Assembly: GCF_902498745.1 (NCBI RefSeq)
Contig: NZ_LR701479.1
Coordinates: 2,931,060 to 2,995,059 of the forward strand
Source: Erythrobacter sp. EC-HK427
GTDB taxonomy: Bacteria > Pseudomonadota > Alphaproteobacteria > Sphingomonadales > Sphingomonadaceae
Direction: 5' to 3'
Length of the DNA: 64,000 bases
In this document: positions 33,871 through 43,050 of the stretch, in pieces
Layout: each line of letters starts with the position of its first letter
How positions within the stretch are numbered: position 1 is the stretch's first letter
Notes under the pieces: generated by a model
Database searches by the model: none
What the model saw: only the letters and a program-made list of their open reading frames with translations
Told to the model about the DNA's origin: nothing
Translations under genes and position numbers: made by a program

Positions 33871-36489
33871 ATGACCACCCCGCCCCCGCTCCTTGCCGCC
33901 ATGCTTTTTTCGGGAACGTGGCGCGATTATCAGGCGCGGGTGCTGGCGGAGATGGACGGGCTGCTCGATGATGGCCGCCTGCATATCGTCGCCGCGCCGG
34001 GCAGCGGGAAGACGGTGCTGGGGCTGGAGGCGATGCGGCGGTTGGGGCGACCCGCCATCGTGCTCTCCCCCAGCCTGACGATCCGCAACCAGTGGCAGGA
34101 CCGGCTGGTGCCGCTCTTCCTCCCCAAGCTGGGCGACCACCGGGCGGAAATCTCGCGCGATCTCACCGCGCCAGGCAGCATGACGCTGGGCACCTATCAG
34201 GCGCTCCACGCCGCATGGAGCCGCAACGCGCCCTTTGCGGAGCTGGCTGCACTTGGCCCCGCCACGCTCATTCTTGACGAGTGCCACCATTTGCGGCGCG
34301 AGTGGTGGAACGCGCTGTTCGCCTTGCGCGATGTGCTGCCCGATCTCGTCATCGTCGCGCTCACCGCCACCCCGCCCTATGATGCGAGCGGCGGCGAATG
34401 GGCGCGGTACGAGCAATTGTGCGGCCCGATCGACACCGAAATCGGCGTGCCCGAATTGGTGCGCAATGGCGATCTCGCCCCGCATCAGGATTTCGTCCAC
34501 GTCTCCGATGCCGAGGGCGATCTGGTGCCGGTGCTGATGCGGCGGCGCGCGGCGGTGTTTGCGCTGATGGACGAGGTGATGGCCGACGCGGCGCTGCCCG
34601 CGATCATCCGCAGCCACCCCTTTATCGCCGAACCGTTCCGGCACGAGGAAGCCATCCTCGAAGCGCCCGAGCACCTCTCCGCCATGCTCTTCTATCTCGC
34701 CGCGCGCGAGGGCGCCGAGGCGCTGCCCGAAGAGCCGCTGGTGCTGCTCGGCGTGAAGGGGGAGCCGGTGCCCGAGTTCAACCATTTCTGGCTGGAACCG
34801 ATGCTCGAATGTCTGCTCCACCGCAATATCGGCCCATGGCGGCTGGAGGATGCGCGCAAGGAAGCGTGGAAGCGCGCGCTCTCGGCGGGCGGGCTGGTCA
34901 GCAACAAGCGGGTGGATTTTTCCGAAAGCGTCGATCTGGCGCGGGTGCTGGCGGGCAGCACGGGCAAGCTCGCCTCGATCACCGCGATTGCCCGCTGCGA
35001 GAGCGCGGCGTTAGGAGACGTGCTGCGGATGGCGGTGCTGTCCGACCATGTGCGCGCTGCCGAATTGCCCGCTTCACCCGATGCGCCCTTCGCGCCTGCC
35101 AAGCTGGGCGTGGTGCCGATCTTCGAGACGCTGCGCCGGGCAGGCATCGATGCGCCGCTGGGTGTGCTCACCGGAACGCTGGTGATCGTGCCTGACAGCG
35201 CGCGGGGCGTGTGCGCGGAGGCGGCGCAGGCGCTGCGCATTCCGTGCGATGATCTTACCTTCACCCCGCTCAAAGGCGCACCGGGATATTGCAAACTCGA
35301 CTTCGCGTCGGCGGCAGACCGGGGCCGCGTCGCGCTTATCACCCGGCTGGTCGAGCAGGGGCATATCCGCATCCTTATCGGCACGCAGGCGCTGCTCGGC
35401 GAAGGCTGGGATGCGCCCGCCTTGAACGCGCTGGTGCTGGCGAGCAATGCGGCGAGCTTTATGCTGTCCAACCAGATGCGCGGGCGGGCGATCCGCACCG
35501 ATCCTGCGCGGCCCGACAAGGTGGCGAATATCTGGCACCTTGCCACCCGTGATCCCACCGCGCTGGAAGGCCATGGCGGCGATGTGACGCGGCTGGAGCG
35601 GCGGTTCTCGATGTTTGACGGGATTGCCGAGGATGGCAGCGCGGTGATCGAGAATGGGATTGCGAGGATCGGGCTCGATCTGGCGCAGCCCGCCGCCACG
35701 CTCAACGAAGACACGCTGCGCCGCGCCTATGTCCGGCGCATCACCGCGGAGAGCTGGCGGCGATCCCTGGGTGCAGGCACTGCGCGGGCGCAAACGCGCG
35801 AGGTCGCCGAGGTGAGCGGCGATACCGGCAGCGCCAGCGTGTATCTGCGCGGCACGCTCCAATCCACCGTCCTCGCCAGCGTTGGCGGCGCGGTGATGAC
35901 GGCGGGGCTGAGCGTGCGCGGGCTTACCGACCTCGGCACAGTCGCGGCCATCGGCGGCGGGGCGGGAATGCTCTACGCCCTGCCCGGCCTGTGGAATTCG
36001 GCACGGCTCTGGCTGCGCAACGGCACGCTGGAGCGGCGGCTGCGGCAAGTGGCCGAAGTGCTGGTGGAAGGGCTGGCGCGGGTGGGCGCGCTGTCGCGTC
36101 CGGCGAGCGCCTACACGATCCGCGTCGAGGAGAGCCTGAAGGGCAAGCGCGCGGTCACTATCGAAGGCGGCACCCGCGCTGATGGGCACGCCTTTGTCGG
36201 GGCCTTTGCCGAACTGCTCGGGCCGGTGGAGAACCCGCGCTACATCTTGAAGCGCGAGGACAAGGCATTGGGCTTCCACCGTATCGATTACCACACCGTG
36301 CCGCAGGCGCTGGCCAAGCGGAAGGAGGATGCGGAGGACTTTCTGGCGCTATGGACGCACCGCATCGGCGCTGCGCGGCTGGTTTTCGTGCGCTCCAAAC
36401 ACGGCCGGCGCGTGCTGCTGCGCGCCCGCGCCAAATCGCTGGCGGCAGGCCTGCGCCGCCCGGTCGAGCGGCGCAGTATGTGGTTGTAA
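33871..36489 (+). CDS. SF2 DEAD/DEAH-type helicase with C-terminal membrane hairpin
   Basis: An 872-residue protein. The N-terminal half is a complete SF2 helicase: RDYQ (18-21), Walker A APGSGKT (42-48), DECH (136-139), TAT (165-167), motif V GEGWDAP (510-516) and motif VI QMRGRAIR (535-542). About 250 residues between the two RecA lobes form a large insert. After the helicase, residues about 664-706 hold two hydrophobic segments that could form a membrane hairpin, followed by a basic, beta-rich domain of about 160 residues that I do not recognise. A membrane-bound helicase is unusual; a DNA/RNA transport, repair or defence role are all possible. No nuclease motif is visible. It is 25 bases from the flavoprotein gene and 124 from the lipoprotein gene. 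Confidence 0.85.
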   Translation: MTTPPPLLAAMLFSGTWRDYQARVLAEMDGLLDDGRLHIVAAPGSGKTVLGLEAMRRLGRPAIVLSPSLTIRNQWQDRLVPLFLPKLGDHRAEISRDLTAPGSMTLGTYQALHAAWSRNAPFAELAALGPATLILDECHHLRREWWNALFALRDVLPDLVIVALTATPPYDASGGEWARYEQLCGPIDTEIGVPELVRNGDLAPHQDFVHVSDAEGDLVPVLMRRRAAVFALMDEVMADAALPAIIRSHPFIAEPFRHEEAILEAPEHLSAMLFYLAAREGAEALPEEPLVLLGVKGEPVPEFNHFWLEPMLECLLHRNIGPWRLEDARKEAWKRALSAGGLVSNKRVDFSESVDLARVLAGSTGKLASITAIARCESAALGDVLRMAVLSDHVRAAELPASPDAPFAPAKLGVVPIFETLRRAGIDAPLGVLTGTLVIVPDSARGVCAEAAQALRIPCDDLTFTPLKGAPGYCKLDFASAADRGRVALITRLVEQGHIRILIGTQALLGEGWDAPALNALVLASNAASFMLSNQMRGRAIRTDPARPDKVANIWHLATRDPTALEGHGGDVTRLERRFSMFDGIAEDGSAVIENGIARIGLDLAQPAATLNEDTLRRAYVRRITAESWRRSLGAGTARAQTREVAEVSGDTGSASVYLRGTLQSTVLASVGGAVMTAGLSVRGLTDLGTVAAIGGGAGMLYALPGLWNSARLWLRNGTLERRLRQVAEVLVEGLARVGALSRPASAYTIRVEESLKGKRAVTIEGGTRADGHAFVGAFAELLGPVENPRYILKREDKALGFHRIDYHTVPQALAKRKEDAEDFLALWTHRIGAARLVFVRSKHGRRVLLRARAKSLAAGLRRPVERRSMWL

Positions 36490-36613
36490 CTCGGGCGGAA
36501 CGCTGCGGAAATTGTATCACAGCGACATTTTGTGTGACCGTGCATTTTCCGGATTGCCCGGTCGCGAATTGTATCAGATACACCGCGAACCAACTTTGCA
36601 GGGGTCAACCAAA

Positions 36614-37135
36614 ATGAATTTCAAGGTCGCAACCGCGATTGCTATCGCTTCTGTCAGCCTGTCGGGCTGCGCAACTGTTCTCAACGGCGTGAATATGCCC
36701 GTCGAATTCGTGTCCGAGCCGGAAGGTGCCGGGGTCGAAATCCTTGACGGCCGCACCTGTACCGCTCCGTGCACATTCGAAATGCGCCGTGGCAATGATA
36801 CCATGGTGACCTTCACAGCCGCCGGATATGAACCGGTGACGATTTATATGCAAAGCCGCACCGGCGGCAGCGCGGCCGGTAACCTGATTGCAGGCGGCAT
36901 TATCGGCGGTGTGGTGGATGCCAGCAACGGCGCATCGAACTTCCTCGCTCCGCGCCCGGTCTACATCCGCATGGCGCGCGCCGGTTCGGGCGAACCCGCG
37001 CTGCTGCTGGACGAAGAAGGCGAAGTGATCTCCACCGTTTCGGAATTTAACGCCGAAGTCGCTGAAGACGTGCGCGAAGGTCTGGTCGGCCAGGGCCTCT
37101 ATGCCACCGTCGAAGACGTTCCGCCGGCTGACTGA
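36614..37135 (+). CDS. PEGA-like lipoprotein
   Basis: A 173-residue protein with a lipoprotein signal peptide and lipobox LSGC (cysteine at about residue 19), so anchored in a membrane facing the periplasm. Residues about 30-75 resemble a PEGA-type small beta domain (EGAGVEILDGRTCTAPCTFEMRRG with a cysteine pair). A glycine-zipper segment, AAGNLIAGGIIGGVVDA, lies at about 93-109 and may insert into membrane. Such proteins often appear in envelope loci; precise role unknown. AGGGG stands 11 bases ahead of the ATG, and a terminator follows. Relationship to the helicase upstream is not established. Confidence 0.8.
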   Translation: MNFKVATAIAIASVSLSGCATVLNGVNMPVEFVSEPEGAGVEILDGRTCTAPCTFEMRRGNDTMVTFTAAGYEPVTIYMQSRTGGSAAGNLIAGGIIGGVVDASNGASNFLAPRPVYIRMARAGSGEPALLLDEEGEVISTVSEFNAEVAEDVREGLVGQGLYATVEDVPPAD

Positions 37136-37165
37136 GCCAACCGGCCATCAGGCATTGTCCAAGAG

Positions 37166-37196
37166 GGGCGCGACGGGCAACCGCCGCGCCCTTTTT
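37166..37196 (+). terminator. rho-independent terminator after the lipoprotein gene
   Basis: GGGCGCG (37166-37172) pairs with CGCGCCC (37185-37191) around a 12-base loop, then five T residues. It lies 30 bases after the lipoprotein stop. Confidence 0.88.
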
Positions 37197-37323
37197 CTTG
37201 CCAACGGCCTGCGAATGCGTTCTATTCCCCGCGCAGCTTTCGCAACGGGGGGATACCGCGAAAATGGCCAGTGTTCCGAATATGTGCGTCGCCCAGCCGC
37301 CCTCTCCCAAGGGGGAGCAGTTG

Positions 37324-37911
37324 ATGATCGTTGAATTGGCCGAAAGGGCCGAGACCGCCCACAAGGTTGTCGATTACGTTGGGAAAACCGGCAGTTTTGT
37401 CGCCAATTCCAGCGCATCCCGCGCTTTCCGGCGATTCAACTGGGCGGCGTTCGAGCCTGTGATGAACCGATCAGGCAACCTTCGCGGCATGGTCGTCAAC
37501 AAGCGGATGCGCACAGTCTTCAATGTAACCAAGCCGTTGCGCGACGGTTTTGAAAAGCACAGCGGAAAACTTGCCTTCGCGGGAGCATTGATCGAGGTCG
37601 GCAAGGAAATGGGCCGCATAGAACGTGTCATGAATTCGAACATCGCCGATACGGAGAAGTATTCGCGCACGGTGATGCTCGGTGGTGCCGCTATACTCCG
37701 AAGCGTGACGAGCGTCGTGCCGTCAACCTTTGAACTCGCTTCGACCGCAGCGCAGGGTTATCTGATGCTCTATTCGGAGATTTCGGGAGATGCGTCAGGA
37801 ACGCAATTCGCCAAGAAGCTAGATGCATTCGACAAAGAAGTGACGGCAATTCACAAGCGGCAATGGGATGGTGAAATGTGGTACAATTGGGTCGAGGTGA
37901 ACTTGCCGTAG
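37324..37911 (+). CDS. hypothetical protein
   Basis: A 195-residue protein that I do not recognise. It starts with MIVELAERAETAHKVVDYV and has basic segments (SRAFRRFNW; NKRMRTVFNVTKP) in the first half, a small glycine/alanine-rich stretch (FAGALIEVGKEMG) and a second one (MLGGAAILRS) that could be weak membrane or amphipathic helices, and a tryptophan-rich end (KRQWDGEMWYNWVEV). Its codon and base use seem less GC-biased than neighbouring genes. ATG 37324 is chosen because GGGGGAG stands 8 bases ahead. It lies alone between a terminator and purC; acquisition by transfer is possible but unproven. Confidence 0.65.
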   Translation: MIVELAERAETAHKVVDYVGKTGSFVANSSASRAFRRFNWAAFEPVMNRSGNLRGMVVNKRMRTVFNVTKPLRDGFEKHSGKLAFAGALIEVGKEMGRIERVMNSNIADTEKYSRTVMLGGAAILRSVTSVVPSTFELASTAAQGYLMLYSEISGDASGTQFAKKLDAFDKEVTAIHKRQWDGEMWYNWVEVNLP

Positions 37912-38020
37912 GCGTTCCGCCCGCAATTGCCCTTCCCCGCCGCCTGCTGTATAGCCATCAGAACACGCCCCGGCCCGTGCGCAGCTTCACGCTCCGCTCC
38001 GCCGGGGCGCCGTATTTTTC

Positions 38021-38036
38021 GGGAAGCGTGCTTCCC
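38021..38036 (+). promoter_or_regulatory. hairpin in purC leader
   Basis: GGGAAGC and GCTTCCC form a perfect seven-pair stem with a two-base loop, 22 bases upstream of the purC ATG. A larger stem, CGCCCCGG (37966-37973) with CCGGGGCG (38002-38009), precedes it and is followed by a run of T residues. This could be a terminator of the preceding gene or an attenuating leader; I cannot tell which. Confidence 0.35.
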
Positions 38037-38058
38037 ATCCGCTTGAAAGGTTTCGCCC

Positions 38059-38868
38059 ATGTCCCGCCGTCGCCAAATCTATGAAGGCAAGGCCAAAATC
38101 CTGTATGAAGGGCCGGAACCGGGCACGATCATCCAGTATTTCAAGGACGATGCGACCGCTTTCAACGCCGAAAAGCGCGGCACGATCAACGGCAAGGGCG
38201 TGATCAACAACCGCATTAGCGAGCACGTTTTCACCCGCCTCTCCCACATCGGCATCCCCACCCATTTCATCCGCCGCCTGAATATGCGCGAGCAATTGGT
38301 GCGGCAGGTGGAAATCATTCCTTTGGAAGTGGTGGTGCGCAATGTCGCGGCGGGCTCGATTTCGAAGCGGCTCGGAATTGCCGAGGGCGAGATGCTGCCG
38401 CACACGCTGATCGAATATTACCTGAAGTCGGATGAGCTGGGCGATCCGCTCGTGGCCGAGGAGCACATCGCCGCCTTCAACTGGGCGAGCCATGAAGAGA
38501 TGCAGGATATCGCCGCGATGGCGATCCGCATCAATGATTTCATGTGCGGAATGTTCGCCGCGATCGATATCCGTCTGGTCGATTTCAAGCTGGAATTCGG
38601 GCGCATCTACGATGGCGATTACAGCCGCGTGATCCTCGCCGACGAAATCAGCCCCGACAATTGCCGCCTGTGGGACTTCAACACCGGCGAAAAGCTCGAC
38701 AAAGACCGCTTCCGCCGCGATCTGGGCGGGGAAGAAGAGGCGTACCAAGAAGTCGCCCGGCGCCTCGGCCTGCTGCAAAAGGAAGACGAAAGCGGCCCCG
38801 GCGACGTGCTGGATATGAGCGCACACCGCTCCCGCCTACGCTCAGCCCCGCCGAAGCCGAAGAAGTAG
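38059..38868 (+). CDS. purC: phosphoribosylaminoimidazole-succinocarboxamide synthase
   Basis: The SAICAR synthase of purine synthesis; joins aspartate to CAIR with ATP. The 269-residue protein has the typical start [20 protein letters not shown], the substrate segment [38 protein letters not shown], and the [14 protein letters not shown] signature near residue 195. The C-terminal 30 residues are a non-conserved basic tail ([15 protein letters not shown]). Other purine genes purS and purQ are found 6 kb downstream on the same strand, separated by an M16 peptidase and two minus-strand genes. ATG 38059 has AAAGG 12 bases upstream. Confidence 0.97.
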   Translation: MSRRRQIYEGKAKILYEGPEPGTIIQYFKDDATAFNAEKRGTINGKGVINNRISEHVFTRLSHIGIPTHFIRRLNMREQLVRQVEIIPLEVVVRNVAAGSISKRLGIAEGEMLPHTLIEYYLKSDELGDPLVAEEHIAAFNWASHEEMQDIAAMAIRINDFMCGMFAAIDIRLVDFKLEFGRIYDGDYSRVILADEISPDNCRLWDFNTGEKLDKDRFRRDLGGEEEAYQEVARRLGLLQKEDESGPGDVLDMSAHRSRLRSAPPKPKK

Positions 38869-38870
38869 GG

Positions 38871-39866
38871 TTAGCCGCCCAGCAATTCCACGACCCACGG
38901 GCCTGATTGCAGGCGGCGATCAGCGAGCGCTTCTTCCACCAAAGCGCGCATCTCCGCTGCGGTATTCGGGCAATATCCGTCAAACGGCGCGCCCGCGTCA
39001 TAACGAGTGGCCAGGGCGTTTTCGATTTCCGCGATGACGCTTGTGGCCAGTCCATCGCTTTGCAGCAACGCCTCCAGACTCCGCCATTGCTCCGCCGCCA
39101 ATTGCTCCTGCGCCTCGCGCAAAAGGTCGTGCTGTTGCGGTGGCCAGATGAGGTCGGGATCGCGCGATCCGCCCAAGGCCAGCCGGTATTCGCCAGAGGC
39201 ATCGAACAGAAGCAATGAACTGCGGGAGAGCTGGAACGCGCCATGCGGGATATAGCCACGCTCGACTATGCCACCCAGCACCTCGCTAACCGCGCCAATG
39301 CCCGCGTTTCGCAACAGCTCTGCTGCCACGAAATCGCGCGTCTCCGCATCGCACCGGCCTGCGACGGTGGCGTAGTCCTGCGCAAAGGTGTCGCGCAAAA
39401 TGGGGGACGCAGACACCACGATGACCCCTTCGCTGTAATCCGCGACGGGTGGGGGCGTAAGGGGCGGAGCGTTGTCGATATGCTGCTGCAACTGTTGATA
39501 CAGCCTGTCCGAACCCAAGGGATAGGGGCCGGTATAGCTGCATACGTGGTAACTCACAGGCGCCGGATTGGGCATCAGGCTGCTGACGAGCAATTGCGCC
39601 TGCCGGAACGGCTCATAACCGCGCCATTCGGCTGCATTCTCTGCCCATCTGGCCCTTTCCTGCGCCGGATAGGCGCGCAGCCATTCGCGGTAATGCACCA
39701 TGCGGCGCGCCCGCTCGGCCTCGTCTATGCCGCGCTCATAGGGATCCCCATGTTCGAGGAAAATCTCTGTCGAGATCGCCATCGTACACATTTCCTCCGC
39801 CATCGCCGGAGCGGGGAGCGCCAGAACGGCTGCAGCAAGGAGTGCGGGACGTATCACAGGTGTCAT
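38871..39866 (-). CDS. exported protein of unknown function
   Basis: A 331-residue protein with a signal peptide (1-23, cleavage after AMA-EE) and several cysteines in the mature part that could form disulfides (MCTMAI, HVCSY, GRCDA, GYCP). The sequence is acidic, alternating with aromatic-rich loops, and shows no catalytic motif I know. ATG 39866 is selected because TAGGAGG lies 8 bases ahead. It ends 2 bases from purC (convergent) and is divergent from the M16 peptidase gene, with 211 bases between the starts that hold no recognisable feature other than that promoter region. Confidence 0.72.
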   Translation of the reverse strand: MTPVIRPALLAAAVLALPAPAMAEEMCTMAISTEIFLEHGDPYERGIDEAERARRMVHYREWLRAYPAQERARWAENAAEWRGYEPFRQAQLLVSSLMPNPAPVSYHVCSYTGPYPLGSDRLYQQLQQHIDNAPPLTPPPVADYSEGVIVVSASPILRDTFAQDYATVAGRCDAETRDFVAAELLRNAGIGAVSEVLGGIVERGYIPHGAFQLSRSSLLLFDASGEYRLALGGSRDPDLIWPPQQHDLLREAQEQLAAEQWRSLEALLQSDGLATSVIAEIENALATRYDAGAPFDGYCPNTAAEMRALVEEALADRRLQSGPWVVELLGG

Positions 39867-40077
39867 CTCACGCCTCCTAACCTTGCTCCCCGATGAACGC
39901 CAAGCGGCATTCCCGCTACCGGATGGGAAAGACCGGAAAAACAGCCACTCTGGCACCGAATGCCGACCTTTGTGCTGTTGCATGGCAGGGTTCGGGTCTG
40001 CATAGTCCTGCGCAACAAAGGCGTCGTGCATCCACGCGCGCCGCAGCCGTGACCGCCATTCGAGAGGACTTTCCCCC

Positions 40078-42927
40078 ATGACCATCCGCCGCGCGCTTCG
40101 TGCCAGCATTTCCACCGCCGCGCTTGCCTTGACGCTTGGGCTCGCCAGCCCCGCGCTCGCGCAGCAGGAATGGGGCACCGAAGCAACCGATGTGGTGGAG
40201 GATGACACCATCACCTATGGCGTGCTGGAAAACGGTATGCGCTATGCCATCCGCGCGAATGACGTGCCCGATGGCGCGGCCTCGTTCCGGATGCATTTCG
40301 ACTTCGGCTCGCTCGCCGAAAGCGAGGCGGAACAGGGGCTTGCGCACTTTATCGAACACATGGCCTTCAACGGCACCACCAATGTGCCCGAAGGCGAGAT
40401 GATCCCGCTGCTCGAACGCCTCGGCGCGGCCTTCGGGGCGGACACCAATGCCTACACCAGCTTCGAAGAGACGGTGTATATGCTCGACATTCCCAATGCG
40501 AATGAGGAAGGCGTCGATACCGCGCTGTTCCTGATGCGCGAGACGGCGAGCGAAATGCTCTTCACCCCCGAAGCGGTGGAGCGCGAGCGCGAGATTATCG
40601 TAAGCGAACGCCGCGTGCGCGACAGCGCGGGCCTGCGCAACTTCCGCGACCTGTTCGATTTCCGCATCCCCGGCACCCGCTATGTCAGCCGCTTCCCCAT
40701 CGGCACCGACGAAACCGTGCGCGCCGCCACGCCGGAAATGTTCCGCAGCCTCTACCAGCGCTTCTACCGCCCCGAAAACGCGACGCTGGTCGTGGTCGGT
40801 GACGTTGATGTGGCTGCCATCGAAGCGGATATTATCGCGCGCTTTTCCGATTGGCAGGGCGTTGGCGAAGCGGGCACCACGCCGCCGCTTGGCGATGTCG
40901 ATTTCGACCGCGCAACGCAGTTCGACACCTTTGTCGATCCGGCCATCGGCGAAGGCATCGCGATTTTCCAGCTGCGCCCCTACACCGATCCGGCGGACAC
41001 TGTGGCAGAACGCACCGAAGGCCAGCTGCGCGGGCTGGCGGGCATCATGTTTAACCGTCGCATCCAGCGCATCGCCAACCAGCCCGACAGCCCGATTTCG
41101 GGCGGCGGCTTCGGCGTGGGCAGCGATGAAGGCGTGGCCGATTACACCTCGCTCAGCATCAGCACGCGCGACGGGGCATGGCAGCAAGGCCTTGCCATTG
41201 GCGAGCAGGAACTGCGCCGCGCGCTGGAACACGGCTTCACCCAGGCCGAGCTCGATTATGCGCTGACGCAAACCGAAGCGGGCTATGAACGCGCCGCCGA
41301 TCAGGCCGATGCGCGGCAAAATGCGCAGCTGGCGATGGCGCTGGTGGGCGCGGCCACCGAGAATGATTTCATCACCACCCCCGCCTACCGGCTGGAGCTG
41401 TTCCGCCAAATGCGCCCGCAATTGACGCTGGACGCGGTCAACGCGACCTTCCGCGAAGCGTGGAGCGAAGGCGCGCCGCTGGTGCGCGTCACCGCGAAGC
41501 AGGAGTTCGGCGGCAACGAGGCGGTCGCCGCGGTCTTCAACGAAAGTACGCAGGTTGCGGTCGCTCCGCCGGAAGACGCCGACGCGGTGATCTTCGCCTA
41601 TGACGATTGGGGCACGCCGGGCGCGGTGGTGTCAGACACGTTTATCGAGGATCTGGGCATCCGCACAGTGGTGTTCGCCAACAATGTCCGCCTGAACATC
41701 AAGCAGACCGATTTCGAACCCGGCCGCGTGCGCTTCAGCGTCAATATGGATGGCGGCAGCTTCGCGCTGGGCGACACCAACGCTACCGCTGCGGGCATCT
41801 ATCTGCAAATCGCCTCCGATGTCGGCGGCACGCAGGCGCATAGCGCGGATGATTTGCAGGAAGTGACTGCCGGGCGGCAGATTTCGACCGGTATCGGCGC
41901 GGGCAGCGACCGGTTCAGCACCGGCGGCGTCACCACGCCTGACGACCTCGAATTGCAGATGAAGGTGAGCGCGGCCTTCCTCACCGATCTGGGCCTGCGC
42001 CCCGAAGCCGATGCGCGCTTCAACGCGGTGATCGAGCAGGTATGGAACTCGCTCCTCTCGCAGCCCGCCTCGATCTTTGGCTTTAACTCGGATGCGATGA
42101 TCGCCGACAGCCCCTACACCGCCTTCCCCACCCGCGAGGAATTGGACGCGGTGGATCGCGAGGCGCTGCTGGCAGCCGTACAGGCAGCGGCGGAAAGCGG
42201 CGCGATTGAAATCGGCATTGTCGGCGATATCGATCCCGATGCGGCGATTGCGGCGGTGGCGCAGAGCTTTGGCGCCCTGCCCGCCCGCAACGCCGAATTT
42301 GCCGAGCGCGCCGAACAGCGTGTGCTTGCCTTCAACGATCTGTCCGATGATACGGTGGCCGACTTTACGCATACCGGGCAGGCCGACCAGGCGCTGGTCG
42401 GCAGCATCTGGCGCACCACCGATGATGGCGATTACCGCGAGGCGGTGACGCACAGCCTGCTGGTCGGCGTGCTGCGGCTGAAGGGTATCGAAACCCTGCG
42501 CGAGGAAGTCGCCGCCACGTACAGCCCGCTCGTCAGCGGATCGACCAGCAGCACGTTTGACGATTTCGGCACGATCAGCATGGCGGCCGTGATCGACCCC
42601 GCGCTGGCGGGTGATGTGCTCGCCCTGATCCACCGCCTCGCGGGCGAGTTGCGCGATGAACCGGTGAGCGAAGACTTCTTGCTGCGCGCGCGCCAGCCGG
42701 TGATCGAGAACATCCGGCAGGCGCGGGAGAACAACGGCTACTGGATGGGCGTGGTCAGCGACGCGCAGAGCGAGGCCGACCGGCTCGACCGGGTGCGCAC
42801 CCAGCTCGATGTGCTGATGAGCATCACGCCGGAAGAAATCCAGGCGATGGCGCAACGCTATCTGGTGCCCGAGCGCCGCGCCGATGCGCGGGTGCTGGTG
42901 GAAGATGCGGGGGAAAGCGGGGAGTAA
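40078..42927 (+). CDS. M16 family (insulinase/pitrilysin-type) zinc peptidase
   Basis: A 949-residue, two-repeat M16 peptidase with a signal peptide (1-28, ALA-QQ), so periplasmic. The inverted zinc motif HFIEH is at residues 90-94 and the downstream glutamate ligand in the VEREREIIVSERR stretch at about 165-175. The second half (about 520-940) is the inactive partner repeat, as usual for fused M16 proteins, with a YSPLVSGSTSSTFDDFG-type segment. Such enzymes degrade peptides, including signal or leader peptides. CCCC-rich leader with GAGAGG ahead of the ATG. A family B repeat follows its stop. Confidence 0.94.
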   Translation: MTIRRALRASISTAALALTLGLASPALAQQEWGTEATDVVEDDTITYGVLENGMRYAIRANDVPDGAASFRMHFDFGSLAESEAEQGLAHFIEHMAFNGTTNVPEGEMIPLLERLGAAFGADTNAYTSFEETVYMLDIPNANEEGVDTALFLMRETASEMLFTPEAVEREREIIVSERRVRDSAGLRNFRDLFDFRIPGTRYVSRFPIGTDETVRAATPEMFRSLYQRFYRPENATLVVVGDVDVAAIEADIIARFSDWQGVGEAGTTPPLGDVDFDRATQFDTFVDPAIGEGIAIFQLRPYTDPADTVAERTEGQLRGLAGIMFNRRIQRIANQPDSPISGGGFGVGSDEGVADYTSLSISTRDGAWQQGLAIGEQELRRALEHGFTQAELDYALTQTEAGYERAADQADARQNAQLAMALVGAATENDFITTPAYRLELFRQMRPQLTLDAVNATFREAWSEGAPLVRVTAKQEFGGNEAVAAVFNESTQVAVAPPEDADAVIFAYDDWGTPGAVVSDTFIEDLGIRTVVFANNVRLNIKQTDFEPGRVRFSVNMDGGSFALGDTNATAAGIYLQIASDVGGTQAHSADDLQEVTAGRQISTGIGAGSDRFSTGGVTTPDDLELQMKVSAAFLTDLGLRPEADARFNAVIEQVWNSLLSQPASIFGFNSDAMIADSPYTAFPTREELDAVDREALLAAVQAAAESGAIEIGIVGDIDPDAAIAAVAQSFGALPARNAEFAERAEQRVLAFNDLSDDTVADFTHTGQADQALVGSIWRTTDDGDYREAVTHSLLVGVLRLKGIETLREEVAATYSPLVSGSTSSTFDDFGTISMAAVIDPALAGDVLALIHRLAGELRDEPVSEDFLLRARQPVIENIRQARENNGYWMGVVSDAQSEADRLDRVRTQLDVLMSITPEEIQAMAQRYLVPERRADARVLVEDAGESGE

Positions 42928-42936
42928 GAATCTCTA

Positions 42937-43033
42937 CCGCTTGTCCTGAGCTTGTCGAAGGACTGCACTTACTTTGAAACCTCTCACGAGGTCAGAAGAA
43001 AAAGCAGTCCTTCGACAGGCTCAGGACGGTCGG
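42937..43033. repeat. palindromic intergenic repeat, family B copy 2 (30-bp arms)
   Basis: Arms 42937-42966 and 43004-43033 are inverted copies with four mismatches, and the spacer of 37 bases differs from copy 1. It lies between the convergent M16 and hydrolase-OsmC genes, so the transcripts of both could fold into the same hairpin, possibly acting as a bidirectional 3' end. Confidence 0.85.
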
Positions 43034-43050
43034 TTCCTTTAAGTTTCCGC

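Noticed and set aside
39916-41421. Long minus-strand open frame opposite the M16 peptidase
   Set aside because: Antisense shadow; the plus-strand protein has signal peptide and HFIEH zinc motif.
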